Below, one piece after another: positions 9,135 through 20,724 of a stretch of 64,000 nt of DNA. The first letter of the stretch is position 1. Every line of letters begins with the position of its first letter. The notes under the pieces are model-generated. The model did not search any database. It was not told the origin of the DNA and saw only the letters and a list, made by a program, of their open reading frames with translations. The DNA comes from Variovorax boronicumulans (lineage in GTDB: Bacteria; Pseudomonadota; Gammaproteobacteria; Burkholderiales; Burkholderiaceae_C). The stretch covers positions 386,790 through 450,789 of the forward strand of contig NZ_JAAAFX010000014.1 of assembly GCF_019352895.1 (NCBI RefSeq), given 5' to 3'. The translations under genes and the position numbers were made by a program.

Positions 9135-9914
9135 ATGGGCGCCGCATTCCAAGCCCTGTCGCTGCCGGGCGTGATGCTCTGGGGGCTGGTGTTCTTCGGC
9201 GGCCTCTACCTGAGCTTCGGCGCGATCACCTGGCTGCTCACGCAGCGCGTGCTGCCCGCCCTGGGCATCGGCCGCGTGCTCGATCCGCGGCCGGTGCGCG
9301 CCGAGCAGTGGCGCCGCGAGTTCACGCAGTCCGGCCTCTCGGTGCTGATCTTCGGCCTGGGCATGGTGTTCCCCTGGGGTCTGCTGCAGCTGGGCTGGGC
9401 CCGGCTCGCGGTCGATGCCGGCGGCTGGCAGATCGCGGCCGAGATCCTCGTGCTCGCGGTCTGGAACGACGTGCATTTCTGGATCAACCACCGGCTGCTG
9501 CACACCAAGCTGCTGCGCCGCTTTCACGGGCCGCACCACCGTTCGGTGGTCACCACGCCGTTCTCGACCTACAGCTTCCATCCCATCGAGGCGCTGATGC
9601 TGGGCAACGTGATCCTGTGGCCGATGCTGGTGCATGACTTCAGCTTCTGGTCGCTGGCGTCGGTGCCGGTGTTCAGCCTGTTCTTCAACTGCATCGGCCA
9701 CGCCAACTACGACTTCGTGACCCGCGTGTCCTACGGCCACTGGTTCGCCGCGAGCCGGCGCCACCATCTGCACCACGCCGCGCACGCAGGCAACTACGGT
9801 TTCCAGTTCACCTTCATGGACCGGCTGTTCGGCACGCGCCTGCCGGCCGATGCGGCCGACGTGCAGCTCGAGGCTTTCCGCCGCAAGCAGGCGACACAAG
9901 GGCCCGGCGCCTGA
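9135..9914 (+). CDS. Sterol desaturase / fatty acid hydroxylase superfamily protein
   Basis: A membrane-bound non-haem diiron oxygenase. The 259-residue protein has several hydrophobic segments and the histidine boxes HFWINHRLLH, HGPHH and HHLHHAAH that bind the two irons. ATG 9135 is used; the open frame upstream overlaps the previous gene. Family members hydroxylate or desaturate lipids such as fatty acyl chains, sterols, carotenoids or alkylglycerols. It is the first of four closely packed same-strand genes (spacing 11, 5 and 1 bases), so it probably modifies the same lipid as the desaturase and ketosynthase that follow. Confidence 0.88.
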   Translation: MGAAFQALSLPGVMLWGLVFFGGLYLSFGAITWLLTQRVLPALGIGRVLDPRPVRAEQWRREFTQSGLSVLIFGLGMVFPWGLLQLGWARLAVDAGGWQIAAEILVLAVWNDVHFWINHRLLHTKLLRRFHGPHHRSVVTTPFSTYSFHPIEALMLGNVILWPMLVHDFSFWSLASVPVFSLFFNCIGHANYDFVTRVSYGHWFAASRRHHLHHAAHAGNYGFQFTFMDRLFGTRLPADAADVQLEAFRRKQATQGPGA

Positions 9915-9925
9915 AGCGCACACGC

Positions 9926-10846
9926 ATGCCGCGGCTGCGCCACTTTCGCGACTGGCAGAGCCTGGCCTACCTGGTGGCGCTGCCCGCACTCGCGGCCTGG
10001 CAATGGGTGCACGGCTTCTGGTGGCCGCTCTATGCGCTGATGCTGTTCCTCACGCTGGGCATCGGCGTGATCCACCACAATCACACGCACCTGCGCATGT
10101 GGCACGGGCGTTGGGCCAACCGGGCCACCGACCTCTACATCACGCTGCTGCAGGGCCATCCGACCTTCGTGTTCTGGCCGGCGCACGTGGCCAACCACCA
10201 TCGGCATCGGCACGGCGAGCGCGACGTGGCGCGCACCTACCGTTTCGGCGGCGACACCAACCACCTGTGGGGCTACCTGCTGCATCCGCTGCAGGCGGTC
10301 TTCGTGCTGTATCCGCACATTCTGGGCTGGCTCGCGGCGCTGCGCCGGCGCGGTCCGGGCGCCTTCCGCTACTGCATGGCGCAGTACGCGGTGTGGCTGG
10401 GCTCGTGGGCGCTGCTGCTGGCGATCGACTGGCGCCGGGCGCTGCTGTTCGTGATCGTGCCGCAGTTGCACGGCCTGCACTGGCTGCTGGCGACCAACTA
10501 CCTGCAGCACGCGCATGCCGACGGCAGCCCGCGCCGCGAAAAAGTCGCACCAGGCGATACGCAACGGGGCGCACTGAACTACGCACGCAACTTCGAGGGG
10601 CTGGTGAACCCGCTGTTGTTCAACATCGGGCTTCACACCGCTCACCATGAGAACCCGCATGCCCACTGGTCCGACCTCACCCGACTGCACCGCGACACCT
10701 ACCGCGAGCGCGTCGACCCCGCGCTCAACGAAGGCGGCCTGCTGCCGTACATGTTCCGCGTGTTCGTGCTCGGTGCCGTCGTGCCGCGCTTTCGCAGCCG
10801 CTCGCTGATGCCCGCGCGCCCCGTCGTCGATCTTTCTTCCCACTGA
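9926..10846 (+). CDS. Membrane fatty acid desaturase
   Basis: A second membrane diiron enzyme, 306 residues, with the three desaturase histidine boxes HHNHTH, HVANHHRHRH and GLHTAHHENPH and about four hydrophobic stretches. The family introduces double bonds into acyl chains or, as in UndB, decarboxylates fatty acids to terminal alkenes; it also includes alkane hydroxylases. It sits 11 bases after a hydroxylase and 5 bases before the ketosynthase-diiron fusion. The exact reaction cannot be deduced, but context points to an unusual acyl chain made or modified by this operon. Confidence 0.88.
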   Translation: MPRLRHFRDWQSLAYLVALPALAAWQWVHGFWWPLYALMLFLTLGIGVIHHNHTHLRMWHGRWANRATDLYITLLQGHPTFVFWPAHVANHHRHRHGERDVARTYRFGGDTNHLWGYLLHPLQAVFVLYPHILGWLAALRRRGPGAFRYCMAQYAVWLGSWALLLAIDWRRALLFVIVPQLHGLHWLLATNYLQHAHADGSPRREKVAPGDTQRGALNYARNFEGLVNPLLFNIGLHTAHHENPHAHWSDLTRLHRDTYRERVDPALNEGGLLPYMFRVFVLGAVVPRFRSRSLMPARPVVDLSSH

Positions 10847-10851
10847 ATCCC

Positions 10852-12753
10852 ATGCCCGTTCCCTTTCAACGCGTCTACCTTCAAAGCGCCGGCAGCTTCC
10901 TGCCCGGCGAGCCCGTCGACAACGAGCGGATGGACGACTACATCGCGCCGCTCAACCGCCTGTCGCAGCGCATCAAGCGCCGGATCCTGGCCGAGAACGG
11001 CATTCGCGAGCGCTACTACGCGATCGATGCCGAGGGCCGCACCGTGTTCACCAATGCACAGCTCGCCGCCGGCGCGATCCGCGACTGCCTGACACGTGGC
11101 GGCGCCGACCTGACGCAGGTGTCGATGCTGGCCAGCGGCTCCTCGGGCGGCGACGCGCTGATGCCCGGCTTCGCCAACATGATCCAGGGCGAGCTCGCCG
11201 CGCCGCCGATGGAAACGCTGTCGGTGCACGGCATCTGCGCGGCCGGCGTGGGCGCGATCCAGGCGGCCGCCCAGGGCATCGAGCTCGGCGCGCACCGCAG
11301 CGCGCTCGCGGTGGCCGCCGAGATGCCCTCGCGCCTGTTCAAGCGCTCGCGCTTCGCCGCGCGCGGCTACGAGACCGACTTCGACTCGCACTTCCTGCGC
11401 TGGATGCTGTCCGATGGGGCGGGCGCGCTGCTGCTGTCCGACGGCGCGGCGCTGGCCGGCGCCAAGGGCCTGAAGCTCCGGCTCAAGTGGGTGCACCAGC
11501 GCGCCTTCTCGGGCGACTACCCGGTCTGCATGCAGCTGGGCCTGACCGAGGACCGCGAGCGCGGCCACCTCGACTTCGGCTCCTGGGCCGAGGCCGAGGC
11601 CGCCGGTGCGCTGTCGCTGCGCCAGGACATCCGGCTGCTGCCGCACCTGTTCGACATCGGCATTCACGAGTACGCGCAACTGGTGAAGGACGGCTGGGTC
11701 GACCCGGCGCGGGTCGACCACTTCCTGTGCCACTACTCCTCGGAAAAATTCATCCCGGTGGTGGAGGACCTGATGGGCAAGGCCGGCCTCGCGATCCCGC
11801 GCGAGCGCTGGTACAGCAACCTCGCCTGGCGCGGCAACACCGGGGCGGCGTCGATCCTGGTGATGCTGTCCGAATTCCTGCAGACGCGCACCCTGAAGGC
11901 TGGCGAGCAGATCTTCTGCTACGTGCCGGAGTCGGGTCGTTTCATGGCCGCCTACATGCTGCTCGAGGTCGAAGCCGCCGACGCGCCGCCGGCCGCGATC
12001 GCCGCGCCGCAGGCCAAGGCGGCCCCGATGCCGGCCGAGGACGAATTCATCGCGCCGCCGCACGATCCCGGTTCCGCCCCCGACGGCCTGCGCGACCTGC
12101 TCACCGAGCTGGCCTCGATCTGGCACGACTACCGCTCGCAGGTCTGGCGCACACCGCTGGTGCGCAAGATCCGCGAGCGCCGCTTCGCCGTGCCCGACTA
12201 CCTGAACTGGATGGCGCAGTGGGTGCCGCAGGTGCGTGAAGGCAGCCTCTGGATGCGCGAAGGCGCGGCCTCGCTGACCGGCGACTACCAGACGCTGGCC
12301 GCGCTGATCGACGTGCACGCCGGAGAAGAGCAGAACGACTTCCAGATCCTGTTCGACGACTACCGCAAGGCGGGCGGGCCGGTGAGCGACATCGCCCAGC
12401 TGCGCCGCAACCCGGGCGGCGAGGCGCTCAACGCCTACCTGCACGGCCTGGCCGCGACGCCCAACCCGATCGGGCTGCTGGGCGCGATCTACGTCATCGA
12501 AGGCACGGGCCAGCGCATCGTGCCGGCGCTGCTGCCGCTGCTCAAGGCCTCGCTGAAGCTGCCGCCCGACGTGTTCCGCTTTCTCGAATACCACGGCCAC
12601 AACGACGAGCACCACCTGAGCCGCTGGCTGATGGCGGTCGAGATGGTGATGGCGATCGACCCCGGTGGCGACGCGCCCCGGAAGATCGTCGAGACCGCGC
12701 GCCACACGGCGGCCCTGTACCTGATGCAGTTCCAGCACATCACGCAAGGATGA
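10852..12753 (+). CDS. Ketosynthase III fused to a haem-oxygenase-like diiron (HDO) domain
   Basis: A 633-residue two-domain protein. Residues 1-373 form a beta-ketoacyl-ACP synthase III-like fold with an intact triad: Cys129 (HGICAAGV), His294 (HYSSEKF) and Asn329 (WRGNTGAAS). An Ala/Pro-rich linker (374-411) follows. Residues 412-633 are all-helical and look like the iron-containing redox/HDO family (UndA, TenA-like), with Glu492/Glu493, Glu550 and the HxxxDxxH motif His581-Asp585-His588. The usual first-helix histidine is replaced (EEQND). Such a fusion implies that a carbon chain is condensed and then oxidised or cleaved by one protein. The next gene starts one base after the stop. I know of no characterised fusion of this architecture. 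Confidence 0.85.
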   Translation: MPVPFQRVYLQSAGSFLPGEPVDNERMDDYIAPLNRLSQRIKRRILAENGIRERYYAIDAEGRTVFTNAQLAAGAIRDCLTRGGADLTQVSMLASGSSGGDALMPGFANMIQGELAAPPMETLSVHGICAAGVGAIQAAAQGIELGAHRSALAVAAEMPSRLFKRSRFAARGYETDFDSHFLRWMLSDGAGALLLSDGAALAGAKGLKLRLKWVHQRAFSGDYPVCMQLGLTEDRERGHLDFGSWAEAEAAGALSLRQDIRLLPHLFDIGIHEYAQLVKDGWVDPARVDHFLCHYSSEKFIPVVEDLMGKAGLAIPRERWYSNLAWRGNTGAASILVMLSEFLQTRTLKAGEQIFCYVPESGRFMAAYMLLEVEAADAPPAAIAAPQAKAAPMPAEDEFIAPPHDPGSAPDGLRDLLTELASIWHDYRSQVWRTPLVRKIRERRFAVPDYLNWMAQWVPQVREGSLWMREGAASLTGDYQTLAALIDVHAGEEQNDFQILFDDYRKAGGPVSDIAQLRRNPGGEALNAYLHGLAATPNPIGLLGAIYVIEGTGQRIVPALLPLLKASLKLPPDVFRFLEYHGHNDEHHLSRWLMAVEMVMAIDPGGDAPRKIVETARHTAALYLMQFQHITQG

Positions 12754-12754
12754 A

Positions 12755-13675
12755 ATGAGCCGCCACCCGATTCCGGAATTTCTCTCGAAGCCGCACGACG
12801 AGCGCGATCCCAGCCCCTGGCGCGCGCTCTACCTGGACCAGAGCACGCCGCTGCCGGACGAGGTCAAGTCGGCCTGGCTGGCCGACTCGAGCTCGGCCTC
12901 GCGGCAGTTCCTGCTGCCTTTCCTGCGGCCGCTGGCGCGCACCTTCATCATCCTGTTCCAGATCGTCAAGGTGTTCGTGCCGCGCAACTGGTCGCACTCG
13001 GGGCTGCTGCACCGCTTCCTGGCCTGGGGGCTGCAGCATTTCGTGTCGCCCGAGGCCAACTGGCTGATCCTGCGGCATTTCCATCTGGGCTCGCAGGTGC
13101 TGGCCTTCATCGGCGCCAACTCGCCCGTGCCGGTGTCCACCACGCCGCTGACGCCGATGGACATCGACGCGCTCAAGGACCACACCTTCCTCAAGCACGA
13201 CCTCAACCTGTTCAATTTCGTGATCCGCCTCAACACGGCGCTGCGCGAGAAGGGGCTGGAGCTGTGCAAGCCCGAGCACGTCGACTTCTCGATGATCCGC
13301 GACCCGGGCCTGAAGCTGGAGGACATGCCGCACGGCAAGCTCAACTTCCTCGACCTGCAGAGCGCGATCGAGCTGTTCACGCCGCTCTACCAGCTGATGC
13401 TCACCGACAACGATTTCTGGCGCGCCGCCAACTCGCTGCAGCTCGACGAGACCATCGGCATCTACGCGGCCACGCTGCTGGCGGCGCCCGAGCACCTGGT
13501 GCTGGTCAACAACAAGCACCCCCTGGTGCCGCTGTCGACGCTGCGTGCGGGCTACCGGCTGGTGATCCACGGCCTGTCGACCGAGATGCTGCACAGCCTG
13601 CTCGACCGTTTCCGGCTGGCCCAGGAGGAGGGCGTGGCCGTCAACACGACCAGCGGGCCGGCCGACGCCGGCTGA
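12755..13675 (+). CDS. Uncharacterised protein of the lipid cluster, 306 aa
   Basis: No characterised family recognised. The 306-residue protein begins MSRHPIPEFLSKPHDERDPS and has one amphipathic or membrane-associated stretch (about residues 57-80, LARTFIILFQIVKVF), with no cofactor motif or signal peptide. Its start lies one base after the stop of the ketosynthase-diiron fusion, so the two are translationally coupled. A role as chain-length factor, acyl carrier partner or membrane adaptor for the cluster is inference. The gene ends six bases before the convergent peroxiredoxin gene. Confidence 0.82.
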   Translation: MSRHPIPEFLSKPHDERDPSPWRALYLDQSTPLPDEVKSAWLADSSSASRQFLLPFLRPLARTFIILFQIVKVFVPRNWSHSGLLHRFLAWGLQHFVSPEANWLILRHFHLGSQVLAFIGANSPVPVSTTPLTPMDIDALKDHTFLKHDLNLFNFVIRLNTALREKGLELCKPEHVDFSMIRDPGLKLEDMPHGKLNFLDLQSAIELFTPLYQLMLTDNDFWRAANSLQLDETIGIYAATLLAAPEHLVLVNNKHPLVPLSTLRAGYRLVIHGLSTEMLHSLLDRFRLAQEEGVAVNTTSGPADAG

Positions 13676-13681
13676 GCGGCC

Positions 13682-14239
13682 CTACTTCTTCGCGGCCGGC
13701 TGCAGGTCCTTCACTGCCGCGAGCATCTTCTCGACGTGCTTGGCCGGATTCAGGCTCTGGTAGTAGAAGGCGACCGCGCCGTTGGGCGCGATCACGTACG
13801 AGATGCGATTGGCATACTCGGGCCGCGTCTGCATCAGCGCGTCGAAGGATTTGCTGATGGTGCGGGTCTGGTCCGACGCCACCGGGAATTTGCCCTGGCA
13901 GGCCTGGCTGGAGAATTTCGCCAGCGTTTCCGGGTCGTCGGTCGAGACGCCGATCACGGTGGCGCCAGCCGCCTTGAAGTCCTCCATGGCCTCGGCGAAG
14001 GCGTGGGCCTCCATCGAGCAGCCGGTGGAGAATGCGGCCGGGAAGAAGTAGAGCACCACCGGCCCTTTCTGCAGCGCATCGCCCAGCGAATAGGTGAAGG
14101 GCTTGCCGTCGAGCGCCGCCGGCGCGTTGAACCGGGGGGCCGACTCGCCGATGTCGAGCGCAGCCGCGGCCGGCTGCGAGGCGCCGAAAGCGAGCATCAT
14201 CAGCGGTATGACAAGAAATTTGGGAGCCATGGACAGCAT
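13682..14239 (-). CDS. Exported peroxiredoxin (AhpC/TSA, BCP-like)
   Basis: A thiol peroxidase that reduces hydroperoxides, probably in the periplasm since residues 1-27 form a signal peptide ending in AAA. The 185-residue protein has the peroxidatic motif P-x3-S-x2-C with Pro67, Ser71 and Cys74 (PAAFSTGCSMEA) and a likely resolving Cys114. Bacterioferritin-comigratory proteins are the nearest family. A start at the fourth codon (MAPKF) is also possible. It is convergent with the lipid cluster and divergent from the phospholipase gene, with only 21 bases between the starts. Confidence 0.88.
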   Translation of the reverse strand: MLSMAPKFLVIPLMMLAFGASQPAAAALDIGESAPRFNAPAALDGKPFTYSLGDALQKGPVVLYFFPAAFSTGCSMEAHAFAEAMEDFKAAGATVIGVSTDDPETLAKFSSQACQGKFPVASDQTRTISKSFDALMQTRPEYANRISYVIAPNGAVAFYYQSLNPAKHVEKMLAAVKDLQPAAKK

Positions 14240-14260
14240 GTTTTCATCCCCGGAAAAACG

Positions 14261-15853
14261 ATGATGCGCATCTTAGTCCGCCAAGTCGTGGCGCGCTGCG
14301 CCGCGCGGCTGGCCTTGCTTGGCGTCGTGGTCTTGCTGGCCGCCTGCGGCGGCCTGCCGATCGCCAAGCAGATGCAGCCCACGCTGTCGCGGCCGGTCGA
14401 TCCGTCGACACCGCTGGCGAAGATCGTCGAGGCCTCGACGCCGCCGGGCGAGCATTCGGGCTTCCGGCTGATGCCGCTGGGCGTCTATTCGCTCGATGCG
14501 CGCATCGAACTGGCCCGCCGCGCCCAGCGCACCCTCGACGTGCAGTACTACGTGCTGGCCAACGACGGCGCGGGCGGCCTGCTGCTGCGCACGCTCAAGG
14601 AAGCGGCGCTGCGTGGCGTGCGGGTGCGGCTCCTGGTCGACGACCTCTACACCGTCGACACCGACCAGATGCTGCTGGCGCTCACGGCCACGCCCAACGT
14701 CGAGGTGCGCCTGTTCAACCCCTTCTGCTGCGCGCGCGGCAGCCTGGCCGGCCGCTTCGCCGCCTCGGCCTTCGACGTCCAGCGGCTCAACCACCGGATG
14801 CACAACAAGCTGTTCATCGCCGACGGCGTGATGGCCGTGGCCGGGGGGCGCAACATCGCCGACGAGTACTTCACGCTGAACAGCGCGCAGAACTTCATCG
14901 ACATGGACGCGCTGGTGGTGGGCAAGGTGATCCGGGAGCTGGAGGTGATCTTCGATCTGTACTGGAACAGCGAGGAGGTCTATCCGATCGCTGCTATCGT
15001 CCAGCCCTACGCGGGAAAGACGGCCATGGACAGCGACTTCGACGCCCGCGTCGGCATGGGCGTGCCGCCGCCCAAGGTGGTGCTGCCGCCGGCCGACGTG
15101 CTGGGCTATGGCCCGATCGGCGAAGAATTCGATGCCGGCCAGGTCGGCTTCCTCTGGGGCCAGGCCGCAGCGGTGGCCGACCCGCCCGCCAAGCTGCGCT
15201 ACATGACGGCCGACGAGGCCTTCTCCACCAGCGTCACGGCGCATTTCTGGCAGCAGCTGCTGCGGGCGGAGAACGACGTGGTGCTGACCTCGCCCTACAT
15301 GGTGCCGGGCGAACGCGGCATGGAAGGGTTCGCGCAGCTGCGGGATTGGGGCGTGAACGTCACGCTGCTGACCAATTCGCTGGCGGCCAACGACGAGCCC
15401 CTGGTGCACAGCGGCTATGCGCGCTACCGCAAGCGGCTGCTGGAACTGGGCATCGACCTGTACGAACTGAGTCCGGAGCGCACCACGCGCAACAAGCGCC
15501 TGGGCGTCTTCGGCAGCTCGCTGGGGCGGCTGCATGCCAAGACCGCGGTGGTCGACAAGCGGCGGGTCTTCATCGGATCGGTCAACCTCGATCCGCGCTC
15601 GGCCACGCAGAACACCGAACTGGGCATTTCGGTCGACAGCCCGCAACTGGCGCGCGAGATGCTGCGCATCATCAACATCAGCAAGCTGGAGAGTGCCTAC
15701 CGCGTGCGGCTCGACGGGTCGAGCGAGCGGCTGGAGTGGCTGTCGATGGACGATGAAAAGGAAGTGATCCTCTACGACGAGCCGGAATCGACCTGGCGCC
15801 AGCGCTTCTTCATCAACCTCTTCGGGCCGCTGGTGCCCGAGGGGTTGCTGTAG
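14261..15853 (+). CDS. Phospholipase D-family lipoprotein (cardiolipin synthase ClsC-like)
   Basis: A 530-residue member of the phospholipase D superfamily. Two HKD motifs are complete: His181-x-Lys183-x4-Asp188 (HNKLFIAD) followed by GGRNIADEYF, and HAKTAVVD with IGSVNLDPRS in the C-terminal half. The N-terminus is a lipoprotein signal with lipobox LLAAC (Cys29), so it is probably anchored in the envelope. Close relatives such as ClsC make cardiolipin from phosphatidylglycerol and phosphatidylethanolamine. ATG 14261 (or the adjacent ATG 14264) begins the signal; longer frames upstream lie over the divergent peroxiredoxin gene. Confidence 0.88.
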   Translation: MMRILVRQVVARCAARLALLGVVVLLAACGGLPIAKQMQPTLSRPVDPSTPLAKIVEASTPPGEHSGFRLMPLGVYSLDARIELARRAQRTLDVQYYVLANDGAGGLLLRTLKEAALRGVRVRLLVDDLYTVDTDQMLLALTATPNVEVRLFNPFCCARGSLAGRFAASAFDVQRLNHRMHNKLFIADGVMAVAGGRNIADEYFTLNSAQNFIDMDALVVGKVIRELEVIFDLYWNSEEVYPIAAIVQPYAGKTAMDSDFDARVGMGVPPPKVVLPPADVLGYGPIGEEFDAGQVGFLWGQAAAVADPPAKLRYMTADEAFSTSVTAHFWQQLLRAENDVVLTSPYMVPGERGMEGFAQLRDWGVNVTLLTNSLAANDEPLVHSGYARYRKRLLELGIDLYELSPERTTRNKRLGVFGSSLGRLHAKTAVVDKRRVFIGSVNLDPRSATQNTELGISVDSPQLAREMLRIINISKLESAYRVRLDGSSERLEWLSMDDEKEVILYDEPESTWRQRFFINLFGPLVPEGLL

Positions 15854-15883
15854 CGCGGCGCCGCGGCGCTCTGACTTCCGTCC

Positions 15884-18358
<2,475 letters not shown>

Positions 18359-18607
18359 GCCTTGCATCTCCATTCGTTCGTTGTGACTTGTGGAGACGAG
18401 AGCCCGACCCGGTGCGCAACGCGTACGGGTCAAGGCTGCCGTCGCGTTGCTTCCTCGAAGCCTGCACCGTGGAACGACACAGACCGATTGGCCAACGGCG
18501 GCAATTTACAGGCAAAAGCCGCGGCGTGGTGCGGTCGGGCAGGCCACGAAAGTAAACTTCGGGTTTGTCCGAATCCCCCTCCAACTTTTCACTACACCGC
18601 TAAAACC

Positions 18608-19135
18608 ATGTCCCTCGACAAAGTTTCCCCCGGCAAGAACCTCCCCGATGCCTTCAACGTGGTCATCGAGATCCCGATGAACTCGGACCCGATCAAGTAC
18701 GAGGTGGACAAGGAATCGGGCGCGCTGTTCGTCGATCGCTTCATGACGACCGCGATGTACTACCCCGCCAACTACGGCTACGTGCCGCAGACGCTGAGCG
18801 GCGACGGCGACCCGGTCGACGTGCTGGTGATCGCGCCGTACCCGCTGCTGCCGGGCGTGGTGGTGCCCTGCCGTCCGCTGGGCATCCTGATGATGGAAGA
18901 CGAGGCGGGCGTCGACGGCAAGGTGCTGGCCGTGCCCACCACCAAGGTGCTGCCGATCTACAGCCACTGGAATTCGATCGACGACGTGAACCCGATGCGC
19001 CTGAAGGCCATCAGCCACTTCTTCGAGCACTACAAGGACCTGGAAGCCGGCAAGTGGGTCAAGATCCTCGGCTGGGAAGGCATCGACGCCGCCAAGAAGG
19101 AAATCCTGGACGGCATCGCGAACTACAACAAGTAA
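18608..19135 (+). CDS. ppa: Inorganic pyrophosphatase (soluble, family I)
   Basis: Hydrolyses cytosolic pyrophosphate to phosphate, pulling biosynthetic reactions forward. The 175-residue protein has the family I signature DGDPVDVLV with the metal-binding aspartates, plus EIPMNSDPIKYEVDKESG and YYPANYGYVPQT. Length matches bacterial enzymes. It is transcribed divergently from the membrane pyrophosphatase hppA across a 249-base region, so both fates of pyrophosphate (waste heat or ion gradient) are encoded back to back. A strong hairpin terminator follows the stop. Confidence 0.95.
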   Translation: MSLDKVSPGKNLPDAFNVVIEIPMNSDPIKYEVDKESGALFVDRFMTTAMYYPANYGYVPQTLSGDGDPVDVLVIAPYPLLPGVVVPCRPLGILMMEDEAGVDGKVLAVPTTKVLPIYSHWNSIDDVNPMRLKAISHFFEHYKDLEAGKWVKILGWEGIDAAKKEILDGIANYNK

Positions 19136-19153
19136 TTCGGCCTTGCGCAGAAG

Positions 19154-19188
19154 AAGCGCCACCGCCCCTCGGGGCCGTGGCGCTTTTT
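19154..19188 (+). terminator. Rho-independent terminator after ppa
   Basis: The arms AAGCGCCAC (19154-19162) and GTGGCGCTT (19177-19185) form a perfect 9-bp stem around a GC-rich loop, followed by a run of Ts (19184-19188). It lies 18 bases after the ppa stop. Confidence 0.85.
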
Positions 19189-19300
19189 GCTGCCTGTCCG
19201 TGGTGGGGTGCATACCAGCGCTGTCGCGCACGCGGACGGAGCGTGCGAAACGCGCCCCTACAATCCATCGCCTTCACCGCTTCCTCTCGCCTCTGTCGCC

Positions 19301-20722
19301 ATGCTGTTTCCCACGGTCGAGTACGGCCTCTTCTTCCTGCTCGTGCTCGCGGTGGCCTGGGGACTCTGCCGATGGCTGGATGCGCACAAGGCCTTCCTGC
19401 TGATCGCCAGCTATGTCTTCTACGGCTTCTGGAACTGGGCTTATGTGCCGCTGCTGTTCGGCATCTCGCTGTTCGCGGGGCTGGTGGCGCAGCGCATCCA
19501 GCGCAACGAGGACGCCAGGGTGCGCAAGCGCTGGCTGGTGTTCGGCGTGGTGGTCTGCCTCGCGGTGCTGGTCCACTACAAGTACACGACCTTCCTGCTG
19601 CTGGCGCTGATCGACGCCTGGGGCGCCTTCGGCACGCCGCCCGCGATCCAGCTCGACAGCGTGGCCCTGCCGCTGGGCGTGTCCTTCTTCGTCTTCCACG
19701 CGATCTCGCTGCTGGGCGACGTGTACCGGCGCAAGCTCAAGCAGGCGGTACGCATCCCCGACGTGCTGCTCTACGTGGCCTTCTTCCCGCAGCTGATCGC
19801 CGGCCCGATCCTGCGCGCCTCGCAGTTCATGCCGCAGCTGCTCGAGCGCCGCCGGCCCGATGCGGTGCGCGTGAACCGCGGCCTGATGCTGATCGTCGTG
19901 GGCCTGTTCAAGAAGGTGGTGGTGGCCAACCTGCTGGCCACGCAGCTGGTCGACCCGGTGTTCTCCAACCCGCGCATCTACGGCGGCTGGGACATGCTGC
20001 TGGCGGTCTACGGCTACGCGGTGCAGATCTACTGCGACTTCTCGGGCTATACCGACATCGCGATCGGCTGCGCGCTGCTGCTGGGCTACCGCTTCCCGCG
20101 CAACTTCGACGCGCCCTATGTCTCGGGCAGCCCGCAGGAGTTCTGGCGGCGCTGGCACATCTCGCTGTCGACCTGGCTGCGCGACTACCTCTACATTCCG
20201 CTGGGCGGCTCGCGTGGCGGCCCCTGGCGCACCAGCCTCAACCTGATGGTCACGATGCTGCTGGGCGGCCTGTGGCACGGCGCGGCCTGGACCTTCGTGG
20301 TCTGGGGCGCGCTGCATGGCCTGTACCTCGTGATCCACCGCGCCTGGGCCGCCTTGCCCTGGCCCGCGCTGGTGCGCTGGCGCACGACAGTGGCCTGGCG
20401 CTGGATCGCGCGGCTGCTGCTGTTCCATGCGGTGTGCGCGGCCTGGGTGTTTTTCCGTGCGCCGAGCTTCGACCTGGCTTTCGCGGTCTTCGGCCGGCTG
20501 GCCGAGCCCGGCGTGCTGACCCTGGCCACCGGGCCGGTGCTGATCGCGCTGAGCATCGGCCTGGCCGGCCAGTACGTGCCGCGCCGGTGGTTCAATGCGC
20601 TCGAGCTCGGCCTCGGGCGCTGGCCCGCGCTGGTGCGCGGCGGCGCGCTGGCCACGGCCGTGTTCGCGATCGACCTGCTGGGCCCGACCGGGATCGCGCC
20701 CTTCATCTACTTCCAGTTCTGA
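19301..20722 (+). CDS. MBOAT-family O-acyltransferase (AlgI/DltB type)
   Basis: A polytopic inner-membrane acyltransferase, 473 residues with about eleven hydrophobic segments. It has the AlgI-type conserved core CDFSGYTDIAIG, the block PQEFWRRWHISLSTWLRDYLY, and the likely catalytic histidine in GGLWHGAAW. Relatives transfer acetyl or other acyl groups across the membrane to alginate, cellulose, peptidoglycan or teichoic acids. ATG 19301 gives the canonical N-terminus (MLFPTVEYGLFF). The SGNH-domain gene starts two bases after the stop, so the pair likely forms one O-acylation unit. The acceptor polymer is not encoded nearby. Confidence 0.92.
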   Translation: MLFPTVEYGLFFLLVLAVAWGLCRWLDAHKAFLLIASYVFYGFWNWAYVPLLFGISLFAGLVAQRIQRNEDARVRKRWLVFGVVVCLAVLVHYKYTTFLLLALIDAWGAFGTPPAIQLDSVALPLGVSFFVFHAISLLGDVYRRKLKQAVRIPDVLLYVAFFPQLIAGPILRASQFMPQLLERRRPDAVRVNRGLMLIVVGLFKKVVVANLLATQLVDPVFSNPRIYGGWDMLLAVYGYAVQIYCDFSGYTDIAIGCALLLGYRFPRNFDAPYVSGSPQEFWRRWHISLSTWLRDYLYIPLGGSRGGPWRTSLNLMVTMLLGGLWHGAAWTFVVWGALHGLYLVIHRAWAALPWPALVRWRTTVAWRWIARLLLFHAVCAAWVFFRAPSFDLAFAVFGRLAEPGVLTLATGPVLIALSIGLAGQYVPRRWFNALELGLGRWPALVRGGALATAVFAIDLLGPTGIAPFIYFQF

Positions 20723-20724
20723 GC

